DNA of 64,000 nucleotides, from NCBI RefSeq assembly GCF_049060325.1, contig NZ_JBMGPW010000002.1:330345-394344 (forward strand), read 5' to 3'. Shown here one piece after another: positions 16,256 through 24,875 of the stretch. The DNA is from Vescimonas sanitatis (lineage in GTDB: Bacteria > Bacillota > Clostridia > Oscillospirales > Oscillospiraceae). The notes under the pieces were generated by a model. That model did not search any database. It saw only the letters and a program-made list of their open reading frames with translations, and was not told the origin of the DNA. Made by a program: the position numbers and the translations under genes. How positions within the stretch are numbered: the stretch's first letter is position 1; every line of letters starts with the position of its first letter.

Positions 16256-16299
16256 GGTCCGAGTAGTGCGGCTCGAACGCACGGTCTCCTGGACCCAAA
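16255..16299 (-). repeat. tRNA 3' half, tRNA-Pro-like
   Basis: On the minus strand TTTGGG (anticodon loop) leads into GTGCG-TTCGAGC-CGCAC, a perfect T-arm, and the end ACTCGGACCA. It lacks any D-arm or 5' acceptor strand. It resembles the 3' half of tRNA-Pro(TGG) at 38807 but differs in both stems, so it derives from another isoacceptor or element. Typical of an att site left by tRNA-targeted integration. Confidence 0.65.
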
Positions 16300-16558
16300 C
16301 CTATGTCTGAACCTTCAGCAAGACCTGTTGCGCCCTCTTTGGCGCTTTCCGGCACTCCTGCGGTTCCTCTTTGGAACTCTTTTGCCCTGTTCATTTCAGA
16401 CACCGCTTTCGTCTTTTGGGATTTGTGTGGGATTGAATTCTGTATATTAAAAGTGCTTCCGACCGGGTTTACCTCCAACAGCAGGTGCTTTTTGCCGCAG
16501 AGAGCAGCTCAGAAACTGCGCCGCATAAACAAAGAAATAAGCGCGATGACAAAGAAAC
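16300..16558. other. Intergenic segment
   Basis: Apart from S1 copy d I see no gene or structured element here. Together with the features above it completes the 16047-16602 gap between ABC-3C operon I and the AAA/PD-(D/E)XK gene. Confidence 0.5.
16516..16540 (+). repeat. S1 repeat, copy d
   Basis: CTGCGCCGC followed by ATAAACAAAGAAATAA. Closest to the consensus. Confidence 0.65.
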
Positions 16559-16590
16559 AGCAGGCTGACTTGGATGATAGCCAGCCTGCT
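16559..16590 (-). terminator. Terminator of AAA/PD-(D/E)XK gene
   Basis: AGCAGGCTG and CAGCCTGCT form a 9-bp stem with a 14-nt loop; on the minus strand TTTCTTTG follows. Confidence 0.6.
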
Positions 16591-16602
16591 GAGCGAAGAT
16601 GT

Positions 16603-18468
16603 TTATTCGATGTTTTGCCTTTCAGCAGCAATGCGTGTTCTTTTACCAGAGAATGCAATGCCGATTTTTATAATTGATGTAACATTCATTGCCTGCAAAT
16701 CAACGCTGTATGCACGGTCGTTAATCTGTTGCAAGGCAACATTAGCAAGGTCTTCAAGCTGTGTTTCAGAGCGGTCTTTCCCGGCCTTTAATTCAATCAG
16801 AATACCAGGCAGCCGCTTATTCAAAGGAAGCATCTGAATATCAAATCGTCCATCACCAGCTTCGCGATTGGAGGTAATGCGATAGCTGTTGTCCATCACA
16901 GCGCACATACCCAATATCAGACCATGGTAAAATGTTTCGTCGGCAGCATCGTGGAAACTTATTGTTTGGAGCAGAAACTTCTCCAAGGTTTTTTGCAGTG
17001 AGTCGCTATCTACCTTGTAGATAGCTTCCTGAATAGCAACAGCAACGGAACGAGGAATAATATTCTCAAGCTGAGAGAGGATCTCCTTGCTGTAGACGAA
17101 AGAAATCTCTTTGTTGGGCAGAGCCACTTCGCACATATAATCCTCGCCGTAAGACTGGTCGCAGCTCACAGCCTTCAAATAACCTGCCACCAGCAGGAAG
17201 CTGTAAACAGAGGACGGATCATTCTGGATCTGCGGATAAATGACGCCGGTGTCAATGTGCGTAACGAAGGATTCGCCCTTCATCAACAGCTCCAGACGCT
17301 CCATAATATCCGGCGTTGCAGAAGCCAGCACCTCACGGATGATGTCATTGCTTCCGGTGGACTGCCAGAATGCTTTGGGACGGCAGTTATTATTGAAGTA
17401 TCCAATGACAGACCAGGGATTAAAAATCTCGGTATTGCCGAAAAGGTAACCATCATACCACTCGCAAAGCTCCTGATATTTATCAGAAGCATGATAGTAG
17501 TCTGCCATCTCGTGTACTTCGCTTGAAGTGAAGCCGAAATATTTACTGTAGCGCTCGTCTAAAATCGAGTTGATCTTCAGATTGTTCAGGCCACTGAAGA
17601 TACTTTCCTTGGCAACACGCAGGATGCCGGTCAGGAAACCATAGCTCAGATGCGGATTGTCTTTCAGACCACCGGAGAACAGGTTTCGCATGAACCCGAT
17701 GATCGTGTCGTAGAAGCCGCTCACATGGCCCTGCTGAATGGGAGTGTCATATTCGTCAATGATGACGATAGGTGCGACATCGTGGTGCTTATGGAGGAGC
17801 AGCGTCAGTGTCCGCAGGGACATTTGATATTCCACTTCGTCAGCGGCTTCTGTTGCAAGAAGGGAATATTCCTCTTTTTCGTAATCACTAAGTGCGGAAC
17901 TGGCTGCCAACTCGTCGTGGCGGCGGAATTCCTGCGCGATCAGCTTTTGGAGCGTCTGATAGGTTTCTTCCCAAGAGGTGTATTTAACATCCTTAAAGGA
18001 CAGGAAGATCACAGGGTACTTTCTATGGTGGGCAAGATAGGATTCTCCGCATGACCAGATTTTCTTATCTCTGAAGTAAACGGAAGTGTCCTCGGTCGTC
18101 TTTTCAAAGAAAGTGCGGAGCATATCCATGTTAAGCGTCTTGCCAAAACGTCTCGGACGGGTGAACAGGGATACCTTGGGGCGCTCGTCCAGAAACTCTT
18201 TGATCATTAAGGTCTTGTCTACATAGTAGTAGTTTTTGCAGGCGTCCCGGTAATCAGATACGCCAATAGGCAACGGCTTGCGCGCAGATGATGCTGCGGG
18301 CTTTACCTCACTCCGATGACCACGCTTATCCATCGGCTTTTGAGCGCTGTCCGGGATAAACCACTGCCTGCCCTCCTTATACGCGCCGGAAATGCGTCCG
18401 GCTTTGCAAAGCGCATTGACCCGCCGTTCGGTGATCCCCCAAGCGGCAGCCGCTTCTTTGATCGTCAT
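16603..18468 (-). CDS. AAA-ATPase-like protein with N-terminal HTH and C-terminal PD-(D/E)XK nuclease domain
   Basis: 621 residues. Residues 1-45 are a MerR/excisionase-like helix-turn-helix (IKEAAAAWGITERRVNALCK). An AAA-ATPase_like domain follows with a P-loop-like RPRRFGKT and Walker B VIIDEYD. The C-terminus has the DUF1703 PD-(D/E)XK signature GDGRFDIQM followed by ILIELKAGK. Such ATPase-nuclease proteins are common in gut bacteria and often multiply repeated; their role is not established, though mobile-element or defence functions are suspected. The HTH fusion hints that it binds its own promoter, which carries three related half-sites. Confidence 0.82.
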   Translation of the reverse strand: MTIKEAAAAWGITERRVNALCKAGRISGAYKEGRQWFIPDSAQKPMDKRGHRSEVKPAASSARKPLPIGVSDYRDACKNYYYVDKTLMIKEFLDERPKVSLFTRPRRFGKTLNMDMLRTFFEKTTEDTSVYFRDKKIWSCGESYLAHHRKYPVIFLSFKDVKYTSWEETYQTLQKLIAQEFRRHDELAASSALSDYEKEEYSLLATEAADEVEYQMSLRTLTLLLHKHHDVAPIVIIDEYDTPIQQGHVSGFYDTIIGFMRNLFSGGLKDNPHLSYGFLTGILRVAKESIFSGLNNLKINSILDERYSKYFGFTSSEVHEMADYYHASDKYQELCEWYDGYLFGNTEIFNPWSVIGYFNNNCRPKAFWQSTGSNDIIREVLASATPDIMERLELLMKGESFVTHIDTGVIYPQIQNDPSSVYSFLLVAGYLKAVSCDQSYGEDYMCEVALPNKEISFVYSKEILSQLENIIPRSVAVAIQEAIYKVDSDSLQKTLEKFLLQTISFHDAADETFYHGLILGMCAVMDNSYRITSNREAGDGRFDIQMLPLNKRLPGILIELKAGKDRSETQLEDLANVALQQINDRAYSVDLQAMNVTSIIKIGIAFSGKRTRIAAERQNIE

Positions 18469-18503
18469 ATTGGAACACCTCCATTGCAGTTTGTCAAGAA
18501 TAT

Positions 18504-18568
18504 TATAATCGCTGCTCCGAATAAAATCAACTATATTATTCCGAACAATAGAGGCGTTATTCGGAATA
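18504..18568 (-). promoter_or_regulatory. Promoter with three TTCGGA half-sites
   Basis: On the minus strand TTGATT (near 18527-18532), a 17-bp spacer and TATAAT (near 18504-18509). TTATTCGGAG lies inside the spacer (18515-18524); an inverted pair TATTCCGAA (18537-18545) and TTCGGAATA (18560-18568) lies upstream. This looks like an operator array. Confidence 0.6.
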
Positions 18569-18599
18569 GTAGTTTTCCTGCAAATATTCTGTCCTTTCC

Positions 18600-18649
18600 G
18601 ATAGCTATTTCCTGCTTTCTGTGATATTGTTCGTTTGCCAAAAAGGAGG
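18600..18649 (+). promoter_or_regulatory. S2 repeat, copy C
   Basis: TAGCTATTTCC, then TGCTTTC, TGTGATATTGTTCGTTTG and AAAAAGGAGG. More diverged in the middle than copies A, B and D. It provides the ribosome site of the recombinase at 18657. Confidence 0.55.
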
Positions 18650-18656
18650 CGATGAT

Positions 18657-19370
18657 ATGCAGAAAGAAAATAATCTCACGGTCGGGCAATGGTGCGACCA
18701 CTGGTTCACCGCTAACCGCCACAAATGGAATAGCAACACCGAGGGCGGGTACCGCAATCTGATCTACAGCCACATCATCCCCGGCATCGGAAGTGTGGCG
18801 CTCTCTGACCTGACAGAGCAGACCATCACCGATTTCTATGAGACGCTACGGAGTCAGGGACTCAGCGCCAGAAGCGTCTGGTGCGTCCACCTGCTTCTGC
18901 GGCGGTGCATGGACGAAGCGGCACAGGACCAGCTTATTCCCTACAACCCGGTGCGGCTCTGCCAGGAGCCCAAGGCAGAGGAATACAAAACAGCCCCTTT
19001 GCGATTGGGGCAGCTCCAGCGTTACCTGAACGCAGCGGAGCAGCTCGGCGTACTTCCCGTCATCTATACAGGACTATCAAGCGGCCTGCGGCAATGTGAA
19101 CTGATCACCTTGTCGTGGGCCGATTTTCATATCCGCTGCAGGTACATCCTCAAAGGCCAGCGGTTGCTGACGCTCAATGAGAAAGCGGCGTATCTCCTGA
19201 CGCGGATATCAGAAACCAGTTCATCATATGTGTTCCAGAACCCTAAGACCGGAGTACCCTACAAGCTCCACGAGTTCTACTACTTACACAAGAAGATCCT
19301 GAAACAGGCCAGGCTCCCGTGGGTGGCCTTTCGGGATCTGCAGCGCCAGTGCATGGAGGTGGGAATATGA
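18657..19370 (+). CDS. Truncated tyrosine-recombinase-like protein, likely catalytically inactive
   Basis: 237 residues. It has a core-binding domain and the first catalytic Arg (R145 in SGLRQCEL), but the protein stops at FRDLQRQCMEV, where active enzymes read HDLRHT and continue to the nucleophilic Tyr. It also lacks the N-terminal AP2-like arm domain. Start ATG 18657 with AAGGAGG. The stop overlaps the start of the next, complete recombinase (ATGA). It may be a decayed integrase or a DNA-binding partner of the second one; the clean overlap argues for retention. Confidence 0.75.
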   Translation: MQKENNLTVGQWCDHWFTANRHKWNSNTEGGYRNLIYSHIIPGIGSVALSDLTEQTITDFYETLRSQGLSARSVWCVHLLLRRCMDEAAQDQLIPYNPVRLCQEPKAEEYKTAPLRLGQLQRYLNAAEQLGVLPVIYTGLSSGLRQCELITLSWADFHIRCRYILKGQRLLTLNEKAAYLLTRISETSSSYVFQNPKTGVPYKLHEFYYLHKKILKQARLPWVAFRDLQRQCMEVGI

Positions 19371-20326
19371 CACTTCAGGAATACATCAGCTTCTGGCAGG
19401 AAACCTATGACAAGCATCAGAGCAGGCCGACTACCTATGCGGCACACAACTATGTATTCAAGAACCATATTCTCCCCGGTTTGGGTGATATACCGCTCTC
19501 TGAATTGACATCGGAGATGGTTGGAGAATTTCTGGAGGAACGGAAGCGCTTCGGCAATCATCGAACCGGCAGCTCTGGCTTGGGAGAAGAAACCATGCGG
19601 CACATCCACCGCCTGCTTCAGCAATGCCTGGACCAAGCCATGCGGGATGGCCTGATTGGCGATAATCCCGCCAGAGCGTTCCACTACTCCAAGCCAAAGA
19701 AGGTCAATGCCGATGTGCTGACGCCGCTGGAGATGGAGGATTATCTGGATGCGGCAGAACGGCTGGGGCATCTCCCCATGTTCATGCTGGCCTTAACGGC
19801 TGGCCTGCGGCAGGGTGAGCTCATCGCCCTGAAATGGAATGACCTCAATGTAAAAAACAGGACGCTGACCATATCAGAGCAGCGCTCTGTAGAACGGCGG
19901 GAACTGATCGAATATGGCTCGGAAACGAGAACAATAACCTTGACATCGGAGGTGATCGACCTCCTGATCATGGAACACACCAAGCATCCAAAAAGTCCGC
20001 TGATGTTCATGCATCCAGCAACGCAGAGGCCCTACTCGCCGCAGATGGTACGCCGGATGCATAACGAGATCATCAAGGAAGCGGGGCTTGACCATATCCG
20101 ATTCACAGATCTCCGGCACACCTGCGCCGTTCTATCTCTGCGGAACGGCATGGAAACCAAGGAACTGGCGCGGATGTTGGGACATTACCGGCCATCGATA
20201 ACCCGGCAGAACTATGAACCTTATCTGCCGCACAAGGTGCAAAAGGATGAAGATATACCAAACGAAGCCACTCAGGGCGAGCTTCAGCAGGCGGCAAATG
20301 CTCTGGATAATCTTCTGAATTTCTGA
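19367..20326 (+). CDS. Tyrosine recombinase, second of pair
   Basis: 319 residues. No AP2-like arm domain; it starts with the core-binding domain (LQEYISFWQETY). The catalytic domain has R148 (GLRQGE), R250 in TDLRHT, His in LGHYRPS and the presumed nucleophile Y283. Thr247 replaces the first His of the HxxR box, which is tolerated in some family members. Start ATG 19367 with GGAGGTGGG inside the upstream gene. Probably acts with the truncated protein to mobilise this segment. Confidence 0.8.
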   Translation: MTLQEYISFWQETYDKHQSRPTTYAAHNYVFKNHILPGLGDIPLSELTSEMVGEFLEERKRFGNHRTGSSGLGEETMRHIHRLLQQCLDQAMRDGLIGDNPARAFHYSKPKKVNADVLTPLEMEDYLDAAERLGHLPMFMLALTAGLRQGELIALKWNDLNVKNRTLTISEQRSVERRELIEYGSETRTITLTSEVIDLLIMEHTKHPKSPLMFMHPATQRPYSPQMVRRMHNEIIKEAGLDHIRFTDLRHTCAVLSLRNGMETKELARMLGHYRPSITRQNYEPYLPHKVQKDEDIPNEATQGELQQAANALDNLLNF

Positions 20327-20352
20327 TATCTATTCCGCAAAAGGTGAGTTGT
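20325..20352 (+). promoter_or_regulatory. S2 repeat, partial copy E
   Basis: ATATCTATTCCGCAAAAGGT followed by GAGTTGT matches copy B with small deletions. It overlaps the recombinase stop and precedes the DUF6550 gene. Confidence 0.45.
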
Positions 20353-20395
20353 CCACAGAACTCAATCATTTTACATCCAAAGAGGAGGAACCAAA

Positions 20396-20902
20396 ATGAA
20401 AAAGAGAATCATCGTTACCGCGGTTACCGCGGCGATTACCGCCTGTCTCGCCCTGTGTGCCGCCGTGTGGCCGCAGGCCGAAACGGTCGAGAAAACACCC
20501 GCGCCGAGCGAAACGACCGCCGTGACCACTCCACGGCCGACACTTCCGGAAGCAGAGAAACCGGTGCTGCCAGTGGTAACAGAAAAGAAAGAATCGAAAA
20601 TGCCGGAAGCTGAATCAGCCCCGGAAGTAGCCACCGAGGAGTTGCCCATCCCTGTACCGGAAATAGAAGATGAAGCCGAGACAGAACAAGAATATGTACC
20701 TCTTACGCAGACAGATTCCATCCCGGTACAGCCCACGCAACCTGAACCTAAATCGGCACCGGAGCCAATAGCTAACGATAATGAACTGGCGGATATGGTC
20801 TATGTCCCCGGCTTTGGCTGGATACAAAGCGAAGGCCCCAATCATGTCGAGTATGCCGAGGATATGTACGAGAACGGCAACAAAATTGGCACCATGGGCT
20901 GA
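20396..20902 (+). CDS. DUF6550 family secreted or membrane-anchored protein, second copy
   Basis: 168 residues with the same plan as 4740-5201: N-terminal signal/anchor (LALCAAVWPQ), Pro/Glu-rich linker and the conserved C-terminal block VYVPGFGWIQSEGPN followed by MYENGNKIGTMG. Ribosome site AGAGGAGGAACC. It follows an integrase pair with a partial S2 repeat between them, so DUF6550 genes travel with these recombinase modules. Role unknown. Confidence 0.72.
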   Translation: MKKRIIVTAVTAAITACLALCAAVWPQAETVEKTPAPSETTAVTTPRPTLPEAEKPVLPVVTEKKESKMPEAESAPEVATEELPIPVPEIEDEAETEQEYVPLTQTDSIPVQPTQPEPKSAPEPIANDNELADMVYVPGFGWIQSEGPNHVEYAEDMYENGNKIGTMG

Positions 20903-20911
20903 CCTCAAAAA

Positions 20912-20935
20912 TTGCGCCGCATAAACAATGAAATA
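20912..20935 (+). repeat. S1 repeat, copy e
   Basis: TTGCGCCGC followed by ATAAACAATGAAATAA, directly joined to the hairpin at 20934. It marks the left edge of the XRE-Schlafen and restriction segment. Confidence 0.6.
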
Positions 20936-20970
20936 ACCGCAGGGGAGCAAAAAAAGCATTCCTGCGGTTA
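20934..20970 (+). terminator. Hairpin, probable terminator
   Basis: TAACCGCAGG and CCTGCGGTTA form a 10-bp stem with a 17-nt A-rich loop. Only a weak T run follows. Confidence 0.5.
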
Positions 20971-21065
20971 CCATTTGCCAGTTTATAATTCAAAATCTCT
21001 CGTCTGGAAAGGACATCACGAATCTGAAAATTGGATTTTCAATAGACAAACTGAAGCTGCTGTGT

Positions 21066-21093
21066 TAGAATTAACCTGTATTAGTGTATACTC
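21066..21093 (+). promoter_or_regulatory. Probable promoter of XRE-Schlafen pair
   Basis: TTAGAA, 16-bp spacer, TATACT, about 18 nt before ATG 21111. Confidence 0.45.
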
Positions 21094-21110
21094 TGACACG
21101 AGGTGTTACG

Positions 21111-21326
21111 ATGACGATTTGTTATAATAAGCTGTGGAAACTCCTGATTGATAAAAACATGAAAAAGAAGGATCTGCGTCTGGCTACCGGCATGTCTACG
21201 ACCGCCCTTGCCAAGCTGGGCAAGAACCAGCATGTCAGTACAGAGATTCTGACGAAAATCTGCACCGTACTGGATTGCGACTTCTGCGATATCATAGAGC
21301 TCGTAAAGGAGGAAAACCATGATTGA
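21111..21326 (+). CDS. XRE-family HTH regulator
   Basis: 71 residues, a single Cro/C1-type helix-turn-helix (KKKDLRLATGMSTTALAKLG) with a short conserved tail (CTVLDCDFCDIIEL) typical of HTH_26 regulators. GAGGTG precedes ATG 21111. It overlaps the start of the Schlafen-type gene by 8 bases, with that gene's ribosome site inside its coding sequence. Likely regulates the pair. Confidence 0.8.
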   Translation: MTICYNKLWKLLIDKNMKKKDLRLATGMSTTALAKLGKNQHVSTEILTKICTVLDCDFCDIIELVKEENHD

Positions 21327-22776
21327 CTTTTCCAAAATCGAGCAGTATCGGGAGAACAACCGTATTGAGGCAAAGAAAGCCCTTGGCGGTCTGCCCAAAA
21401 GCATTTGGGAAACCTACTCTGCCTTCGCCAATACCCACGGCGGCATTATCCTGTTGGGCGTGGAAGAATGGGCGGATAAATCCCTGCACACGGTAGATCT
21501 GCCCGACCCTGACAGACTCATTAAGGAGTTCTGGGATATCGTCAATAACCCCAATAAGACCAGCGTGAATGTCCTGTCCTCCAAGGATGTATTTGTCCAA
21601 GAGGTGGATGGCGACCACATTGTGGTCATCAATGTTCCCCGCGCGGAACGCTCCTATAAACCGGTGTATGTGGACGGCAATCCGCTCTGCACCTACCGCC
21701 GCAACGGTGAGGGCGACTATCGCTGCACCAAGGAGGAATATCAGGCCATGGTGCGGGATGCTTCCGTGAAAACCCAAGACATGCTCATCCTGAATGAAAT
21801 GGACTTGACGGTGTTCAACAGAGAAAGCATCCGCAGCTATCGCCAGAGAATGCGCCTCTCCCGCCCCGGCCATGTGTGGGAAGCGCTGGAGGACGAAGAT
21901 TTTCTCCTGAAGCTGGGTGCTGTGGGCATCGGCTCTAATGGAAAGAAGCATCCCACTTCTGCCGGACTTCTCATGTTCGGCAACGAATACGATATTGTGC
22001 GAGAATTCAACGCTTACTTTCTGGACTATCAGGAACAGTATGACGCTGATACCCGTTGGACTGACCGTATCATATCTTCTTCCGGCGACTGGAGCGGCAA
22101 TGTGTATGACTTCTATTTCCGGGTCTACAACAAGCTGATTCAGGATATCAAGGTTCCCTTTAAGATGGAGGGTGGCACCAGAGTGGACGATACCGATGTG
22201 CATAAAGCTCTGCGTGAAGCGTTGGCGAACTGCCTGGTTCATGCTGACTATTATGGCAGACAGGGGTTGGTCATCGTCAAAAAGCGTAATAGCATTACGA
22301 TGTCTAATCCGGGCAGCTTCCGCATCGAAATTGATGCCGCAAAGAGCGGCGGTGTTTCTGATCCGCGTAATGGAGCGATGCTGAAGATGTTCAACCTGAT
22401 TGATATTGGTGAGCGTGCTGGTAGCGGCATTCCGAATATCTTCCGCGTCTGGCGCGAGCAAAATTGGACAACTCCGGAGATTACAGAGCAACTCGAGCCG
22501 GAGCGGACAACATTAACGCTCTTATTCTCCAAGAGTGACGATAAAAAAGCGGCGATAAAGAGTGACGATAAAAAAGCAACGATAAAATCTGCCCGGCAGA
22601 AAGAAGAAATCATTGCATACCTTACTGATCATATTTCGGCCAGAAGTGCCGATATTGCAGAGCTCCTTGGAGTCAAAAGTACACGAGCCAAGAAACTCCT
22701 CTCTGAACTGACTGCGGAGGAAATTGTCGTAGCCGAAGGCGGAAATCGAAACAGAACTTATAAGCTGAAATCTTAA
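21319..22776 (+). CDS. Schlafen AlbA_2-domain ATP-binding protein
   Basis: 485 residues. An N-terminal AlbA_2 domain (residues ~10-130, with FANTHGGIILLGVEE) is followed by a GHKL-like ATPase_c_4 region (ALREALANCLVHADY, then GERAGSGIPNIF) and a C-terminal winged helix. A tandemly duplicated nine-residue unit (SDDKKAAIK) forms the linker before the winged helix. Proteins of this class are annotated as transcriptional regulators or helicase-related; some belong to defence loci. It is co-expressed with the XRE gene and lies directly before the type I restriction genes. Confidence 0.82.
   Translation: MIDFSKIEQYRENNRIEAKKALGGLPKSIWETYSAFANTHGGIILLGVEEWADKSLHTVDLPDPDRLIKEFWDIVNNPNKTSVNVLSSKDVFVQEVDGDHIVVINVPRAERSYKPVYVDGNPLCTYRRNGEGDYRCTKEEYQAMVRDASVKTQDMLILNEMDLTVFNRESIRSYRQRMRLSRPGHVWEALEDEDFLLKLGAVGIGSNGKKHPTSAGLLMFGNEYDIVREFNAYFLDYQEQYDADTRWTDRIISSSGDWSGNVYDFYFRVYNKLIQDIKVPFKMEGGTRVDDTDVHKALREALANCLVHADYYGRQGLVIVKKRNSITMSNPGSFRIEIDAAKSGGVSDPRNGAMLKMFNLIDIGERAGSGIPNIFRVWREQNWTTPEITEQLEPERTTLTLLFSKSDDKKAAIKSDDKKATIKSARQKEEIIAYLTDHISARSADIAELLGVKSTRAKKLLSELTAEEIVVAEGGNRNRTYKLKS
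22534..22587 (+). repeat. 27-bp tandem duplication inside the Schlafen gene
   Basis: Two adjacent 27-bp units starting AGTGACGATAAAAAAGC encode SDDKKAAIK and SDDKKATIK. The A6 run in each makes length change by slippage plausible. Confidence 0.85.
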
Positions 22777-22868
22777 TAGTCCAGAATAACGGGTAGAAAC
22801 TTTAGTAAGATACCATTCAGGATATGATCATTGGTGCCTTATTACAGCGAGAAAGGAAACGAAGAAAT

Positions 22869-24875
22869 ATGGACAATCAGGTGCATAATCAAATAGTTAG
22901 TTTTATATGGAGTATCGCAGACGACTGCCTGCGTGATGTTTATGTGCGCGGCAAGTACCGTGATGTGATCCTGCCGATGACGGTCATCCGGCGTTTGGAT
23001 GCTCTTTTGGAGGACAGTAAAGAGTCTGTCCTGGATATGAAGAAAAAGTTGGATGCGGCAGGTATCGATAACCAGTGGCCTGCGCTATGCAATGTGGCAG
23101 GGCAGGCTTTTTGCAATGCGTCGCCGTTCCGTCTACGTGACCTTACCAGCCGTGCGAAAAAGCAGACCTTAAAAACGGATTTTGAAGCATATCTTGACGG
23201 CTTCTCTCCGAATGTGCAGGAGATCCTGGAGAAGTTCAAGTTCCGTAATCAGATCGATACCATGATCGAGGCAGACATTCTCGGCGCAGTTATTGAAAAA
23301 TTTATATCTTCGGATATTAACCTCAGTCCGAACCCGGTGTACAAAGATGAAGAAAAGACCATTCTCAAGCATCCCGGTCTGGACAACCACGGCATGGGTA
23401 CGATTTTCGAGGAACTGATCCGTAAGTTCAACGAGGAGAACAACGAGGAAGCCGGCGAACACTGGACGCCCCGTGATGTTGTTGAGCTGATGGCAGACCT
23501 TATCTTTATGCCGATTGCGGATCAGATCAAGGACGCTACTTACTCCTGCTATGATGGGGCCTGCGGAACGGGTGGTATGCTCACCGTTGCACAGGATCGG
23601 CTTATGACACTGGCGACACGGCGCGGCAAAAATGTTTCTATCCACCTTTTTGGGCAGGAGATCAACCCGGAAACCTATGCCATCTGCAAAGCGGATATGT
23701 TACTCAAGGGTGACGGCGACCAGGCAGAACATATCAGTTACGGCTCAACGCTGTCCTTGGACGGCAACGCCACCCGGCAGTTTGACTTCATGCTCTCAAA
23801 TCCGCCTTATGGCAAGAGCTGGAAAACCGATGCCGAAAAGATGGGCGGCAAAAAGGAAATCCTCGACAGCCGTTTCAACGCTTATCTGGACGGCGGGGAG
23901 CAGCTCACGATGATTCCGCGCACAAGCGACGGTCAGCTTCTGTTTCTGTTGAATAACGTGGCAAAGATGAAGAAAGACACGCCCCTCGGCAGCCGCATTG
24001 CGGAGGTGCATAACGGTTCGTCCATCTTCACGGGCGATGCGGGAAGCGGCGAAAGCAACGCCCGCCGCTATATGATTGAGAACGATCTGGTGGAGGCCAT
24101 TATCGCCGTGCCGGAGAATATGTTCTACAATACGGGCATCGGCACATTCATTTGGGTGCTTTCCAATAAGAAAGAAGAACGCCGCAAGGGCAAGATTCAG
24201 CTCATCGACGCAACGGCGATGAAGTCGGCGCTGCGTAAGAACATGGGCAAGAAGAACTGCGAATTTACCGAAGAAATCCGCAAGGAGATCGTTCGCATGT
24301 TCCTTGCAATGGAGGAAAGCGAAGTCAGCATAATTTTGAACAACGAGGACTTCGGTTATTGGAATGTGACGGTGGAGCGGCCGCTGCGTTTGCGCGTGTA
24401 TCCTGACAGAGCAATTCCGGCGGATACATTCAAGAAGTCGGATGAATACGACAGCGTGATCGTAGCTATTGAAAAAGCTGCGAAAACCGCACCGTTGGAT
24501 GATTGGACCGCTTTTGCCAAGGCTACCAAGCTGAAAGCCGCCGCATTGAAAAAGGTACGCCCCTTTATCACGGAGAAAGACCCGGCCGCGCAGCCAATCG
24601 AGGGTGAACCGGATGTTGACCTGCGCGACACGGAGAACATTCCGTTCCCCTATGAGGGCGGCATTGATGCCTTTATGAAAAACGAGGTGCTGACCTATGC
24701 ACCGGACGCTTGGGTGGACGAGAAGAAAACGCAGGTCGGCTATGAAATCAGCTTTACGAAGTATTTCTACAAGCCCGTGGAGCTGCGCCCCATGGATGAG
24801 ATTTTGAAAAGTCTAAAAGAGTTGGAGCAGGAAGCGGACGGGTTGCTGGCGGGTATCATGGAGGGTGTGCAATGA
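22869..24875 (+). CDS. hsdM: Type I restriction-modification methyltransferase subunit
   Basis: 668 residues. An N-terminal HsdM_N domain is followed by an N6-adenine methyltransferase domain with the SAM-binding DGACGTGG (D229) and the catalytic NPPY (311-314). It methylates adenine in a bipartite target set by HsdS. Start at ATG 22869, residues MDNQVHNQ. The stop overlaps the hsdS ATG (ATGA at 24872). Longer than many HsdM proteins because of a C-terminal helical extension (about 560-668). Confidence 0.93.
   Translation: MDNQVHNQIVSFIWSIADDCLRDVYVRGKYRDVILPMTVIRRLDALLEDSKESVLDMKKKLDAAGIDNQWPALCNVAGQAFCNASPFRLRDLTSRAKKQTLKTDFEAYLDGFSPNVQEILEKFKFRNQIDTMIEADILGAVIEKFISSDINLSPNPVYKDEEKTILKHPGLDNHGMGTIFEELIRKFNEENNEEAGEHWTPRDVVELMADLIFMPIADQIKDATYSCYDGACGTGGMLTVAQDRLMTLATRRGKNVSIHLFGQEINPETYAICKADMLLKGDGDQAEHISYGSTLSLDGNATRQFDFMLSNPPYGKSWKTDAEKMGGKKEILDSRFNAYLDGGEQLTMIPRTSDGQLLFLLNNVAKMKKDTPLGSRIAEVHNGSSIFTGDAGSGESNARRYMIENDLVEAIIAVPENMFYNTGIGTFIWVLSNKKEERRKGKIQLIDATAMKSALRKNMGKKNCEFTEEIRKEIVRMFLAMEESEVSIILNNEDFGYWNVTVERPLRLRVYPDRAIPADTFKKSDEYDSVIVAIEKAAKTAPLDDWTAFAKATKLKAAALKKVRPFITEKDPAAQPIEGEPDVDLRDTENIPFPYEGGIDAFMKNEVLTYAPDAWVDEKKTQVGYEISFTKYFYKPVELRPMDEILKSLKELEQEADGLLAGIMEGVQ

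Noticed and set aside
16255..16299. Functional tRNA gene
   Set aside because: No 5' acceptor strand, D-arm or complete anticodon stem can be found in the adjoining sequence.
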